Part shown: positions 13,547 through 15,759 of the stretch, one piece after another
Layout of the letters: each line of letters opens with the position of its first letter
Position numbering within the stretch: the first letter of the stretch is position 1
NCBI GenBank assembly: GCA_002428905.1
Contig: DIYD01000183.1
Coordinates: 1-15,759 of the forward strand
Length of the DNA stretch: 15,759 nucleotides
Direction: 5' to 3'
Source of the DNA: Bacteroidetes bacterium UBA6063
Lineage (GTDB): Bacteria; Bacteroidota; Bacteroidia; NS11-12g; UBA9320
Made by a program: the position numbers and the translations under genes
The notes under the pieces: generated by a model
Database searches by the model: none
Seen by the model: only the letters and a program-made list of their open reading frames with translations
What the model was told of the DNA's origin: nothing

Positions 13547-15733
13547 ATGGACACAATAAATTTATACAAGCAACAACTGAAAAAAGCAGAAGACATCCTG
13601 AGCTTCGAGCAAGTAGATGCGATATTGGACAAAGTACCAATTAACCATCCTAAACTGACCAACAGAAAAACAGCATTCGTTTGGTCATCGGCTTTGGTAT
13701 TTATTTCTCTAACAATATTTGGAGTTTGGCAGGCTTCGCACAACAAACCATTGAAAAGGGACTCAATGAATGAAGACTATTTGCACAGGTCTGAACACCC
13801 TGCGATTTCTCAAAATTCAATACCTAACCCCATTATAATACCAGATACTCAAACCACTAAAGATCTATTCGACGATTTCAGTCCTAACGACAGTGTCAAG
13901 GAGCCTGTTCGACGACATGACACATCAAAAGCTGTGGAACCTGTTATTGTTCAGACACCAGCTATACAACCCAATCGAACCATTGACAAAAAACAGCGAC
14001 TTAGGGATCATATTGACCCTTCAAATGCAGTATCTCCAATAAATCAACTCAAGCAATTTGGCTTATACGTGTATGACGATGTAGTCCTCTTCTCTCATGC
14101 TTCACCGCTTGGTTCGACCGAAATATATATCGACGGACAGGGAACCTTTTCGCATTCCAATAGAGGTACAATACCCAAAGCTGTGCGTGATCAAGAATTA
14201 CCAGTGGTAATTAGCGCTCCTGGAACCCTTATCTATCAACATGAAGACTGGGACAGTATCCGTTTGGTGAATTCACAACTCCAGGGAATCAGAGTCAACT
14301 ACCCGCTTGGACGATACCCCTACACGGTTTGGTGGTTTGATAAAACTATTGTTGACGCAGGCTCCCAAGACGATGTGTTTAGTACTGCAACATTGTCTCT
14401 GGAAGACATATTAGCGGACTCTTCGTCTCTCCGGAAATTGAGCTATGTCCATCACAGTGCTGGAAAGACGCTCTACTTTGACCAACAGTTCATTCGGGCT
14501 TCTAAAGACATGATTAAGAAACTCAACATCCGTTTTAATGAAAACACTATTCATTACAAAAAAGGACTTTCCGAATTCAGGGGTAAACATGCTTCCTCGT
14601 ATTCCGATGTGCACAGACGTTATACCCATCGTTATATGAAAAACACACCTCCGTCCTTCATCACCAGAGAATATAAACACCACACCGAAATCTCGGAATT
14701 TATAAGTAGTAATAATAGAGAAAATGACTCCAGACAGTTTTTTTATGCCAATAAGCATCGGATGGTAGCGGTCTCCATTGGTGAAATACAGGGATGTAAA
14801 ATTGTATTTTGGTATGAAAATCTGAAACGACTGAATGACATTTTAGAACAAGCCCAAGCCAGGCAAGTCGAAGAATATATGTCCTACATATCTAAACTCA
14901 ATCTGGCTCCTTCCCTTCCTCAAAAAATCAATACTGAGAGTTACTTGAAGAAGATGTTGGCCTTCTCAAAAATAGGTGTCTCAACATCAGAAATGCTAGA
15001 CTTAAGTCCCAAAACCTTAAAGAAATTAGGCATCATGGATGACCAGGGATATGTTCGGTACAACCTAAATATTGGAAAGTGGACGGAAGTTAATTACACT
15101 TTTCACAAGGATGATGTTGAACTCAACTTAAGGCAAAACAATGTAGAAACGGCGGATAGTATTATTCCTGCATATGTAACAGATGGCTTAGGTCATCTTT
15201 ACCGATTAAGCTTTCTAAACGCTGAGGATTACCAGGTACAAAACCTTGTTCCTGTTTATGTTAAATCAGACTATACATATCACCTATCAGATAATTACCA
15301 GAACAAGGCTCACCCTGACTGCATTTTTTGGTTTGTACCTAGTAACGCGTTTTTGAGCTTATTACCGGATGAAGTAGCCGACCAAATTCGCAATGAATTA
15401 TTGATGTACAAGGCCAATGAGGAGAAGGGTTCTATCGAACCGGATTCAACGCCCTGCGTATATTTCAACTCCTGCGAAATCGAGGAAGCTGGGTTCAATT
15501 ATACGGTCTACCCAAATCCCACTCAATCGAGAATATTTGTTCAATTTGATAGTAATTGGGTAGCTGGTAAAATTCGTGTTTTCAGTTTGTCTGGAGAGCT
15601 TCTTCATACGCATGAGGTAAAAGGCAAGCTAGAAGCCATAGACCTAAGCGCCCTGGCTTCTGGTGTGTATTATCTTGAAGCGACTTCGCTAAATCAAAAA
15701 AGGCTATCGAAACGGATTTTTATTAGCCGATAA
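13547..15733 (+). CDS. Membrane-anchored putative anti-sigma protein with T9SS type A sorting domain
   Basis: A 728-residue protein encoded 9 bp after the ECF sigma gene, the standard place for its anti-sigma factor. Residues 1-42 are charged and helical (NLYKQQLKKAEDILSFEQVD) and long enough to hold a sigma factor. Residues 43-62 (AFVWSSALVFISLTIFGVWQ) form one membrane segment. Residues about 65-165 are a Pro/Asp/Thr-rich, probably unstructured linker, and about 170-640 a beta-rich region of unknown family (TEIYIDGQGTFSHSNRGTIP, FWFVPSNAFLSLLPDEVADQ). The last 77 residues are a T9SS type A sorting domain: YTVYPNPTQSRIFVQF, VFSLSGELLHTHE, LASGVYYLEA, SKRIFISR. There is no earlier signal peptide and no Met nearer to the hydrophobic stretch, and cleavage motifs after it are poor, so it should be an inner-membrane protein, at odds with its export signal. 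No zinc-finger or FecR motif is seen, so the anti-sigma role rests on position and topology. Confidence 0.8.
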   Translation: MDTINLYKQQLKKAEDILSFEQVDAILDKVPINHPKLTNRKTAFVWSSALVFISLTIFGVWQASHNKPLKRDSMNEDYLHRSEHPAISQNSIPNPIIIPDTQTTKDLFDDFSPNDSVKEPVRRHDTSKAVEPVIVQTPAIQPNRTIDKKQRLRDHIDPSNAVSPINQLKQFGLYVYDDVVLFSHASPLGSTEIYIDGQGTFSHSNRGTIPKAVRDQELPVVISAPGTLIYQHEDWDSIRLVNSQLQGIRVNYPLGRYPYTVWWFDKTIVDAGSQDDVFSTATLSLEDILADSSSLRKLSYVHHSAGKTLYFDQQFIRASKDMIKKLNIRFNENTIHYKKGLSEFRGKHASSYSDVHRRYTHRYMKNTPPSFITREYKHHTEISEFISSNNRENDSRQFFYANKHRMVAVSIGEIQGCKIVFWYENLKRLNDILEQAQARQVEEYMSYISKLNLAPSLPQKINTESYLKKMLAFSKIGVSTSEMLDLSPKTLKKLGIMDDQGYVRYNLNIGKWTEVNYTFHKDDVELNLRQNNVETADSIIPAYVTDGLGHLYRLSFLNAEDYQVQNLVPVYVKSDYTYHLSDNYQNKAHPDCIFWFVPSNAFLSLLPDEVADQIRNELLMYKANEEKGSIEPDSTPCVYFNSCEIEEAGFNYTVYPNPTQSRIFVQFDSNWVAGKIRVFSLSGELLHTHEVKGKLEAIDLSALASGVYYLEATSLNQKRLSKRIFISR

Positions 15734-15759
15734 CGTGACCGTACGTTTAATAATTGAGC

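Noticed and set aside
13351..13746. Antisense open frame of 131 codons across the sigma/anti-sigma junction
   Set aside because: The hydrophobic-looking part is the reverse reading of the membrane segment and region 4; it has no independent support.
14411..14758. Antisense open frame of 115 codons inside the putative anti-sigma gene
   Set aside because: It has no recognisable motif and sits opposite a long, continuous gene with clear domains, so it is a shadow frame.

Overview
The window looks like a chromosomal segment of a Bacteroidota bacterium, most plausibly a free-living or aquatic member of the Flavobacteriales or Saprospiria type. The evidence is: three proteins ending in type A sorting domains of the type IX secretion system (T9SS), with PNP motifs and a KGVYMVRV-, NGVYSVQI- or SGVYYLEA-type ending; one protein ending in a CHU_C/type B (gliding-motility-associated) domain; a histidine kinase with a Reg_prop/Y_Y_Y sensor paired with a LytTR regulator; AT-leaning DNA; and no clear Shine-Dalgarno sites before most starts. 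I see no tRNA, rRNA, transposase, integrase or CRISPR array.

Layout. At the left edge, a sigma-70 region-2-like protein (open at the window edge) overlaps a tiny zinc-finger protein with the HxxxCxxC signature of anti-sigma factors (plus strand, 12-906). A hairpin with a U-tract on the minus strand (905-931) ends transcription of the converging gene, a 785-residue secreted T9SS type A protein of unknown function (981-3338, minus). A gene-free stretch of about 390 bp with several inverted repeats follows. Next comes a minus-strand two-component operon: a LytTR response regulator (3728-4486) and its large sensor kinase (4483-7422), coupled by a 4-bp ATGA overlap with the kinase translated first. 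Divergent from the kinase is an exported protein of unknown family (7605-9062). All remaining genes are on the plus strand: a LamG-like/CHU_C surface protein (9286-10644), a seven-repeat beta-propeller-like T9SS type A protein (10904-12607), and an ECF sigma factor (13037-13537) followed after 9 bp by a 728-residue protein (13547-15733).

How the parts may work together. The window combines regulators (two sigma-like factors with likely partner proteins, and one one-transmembrane-segment sensor kinase with its regulator) with cell-surface or secreted proteins. The most interesting locus is the last one. The protein encoded directly after the ECF sigma factor, where an anti-sigma factor is expected, has a short charged N-terminus, a single membrane segment at residues 43-62 and a long periplasmic part that ends in a canonical T9SS type A sorting domain. 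An inner-membrane protein carrying an outer-membrane export signal is topologically paradoxical. It suggests a regulator that could read T9SS activity or be processed by it; this is inference, but testable.

Limits: functions are assigned by motif recognition only. The ectodomains of the 785-, 485- and 728-residue proteins are not recognised.
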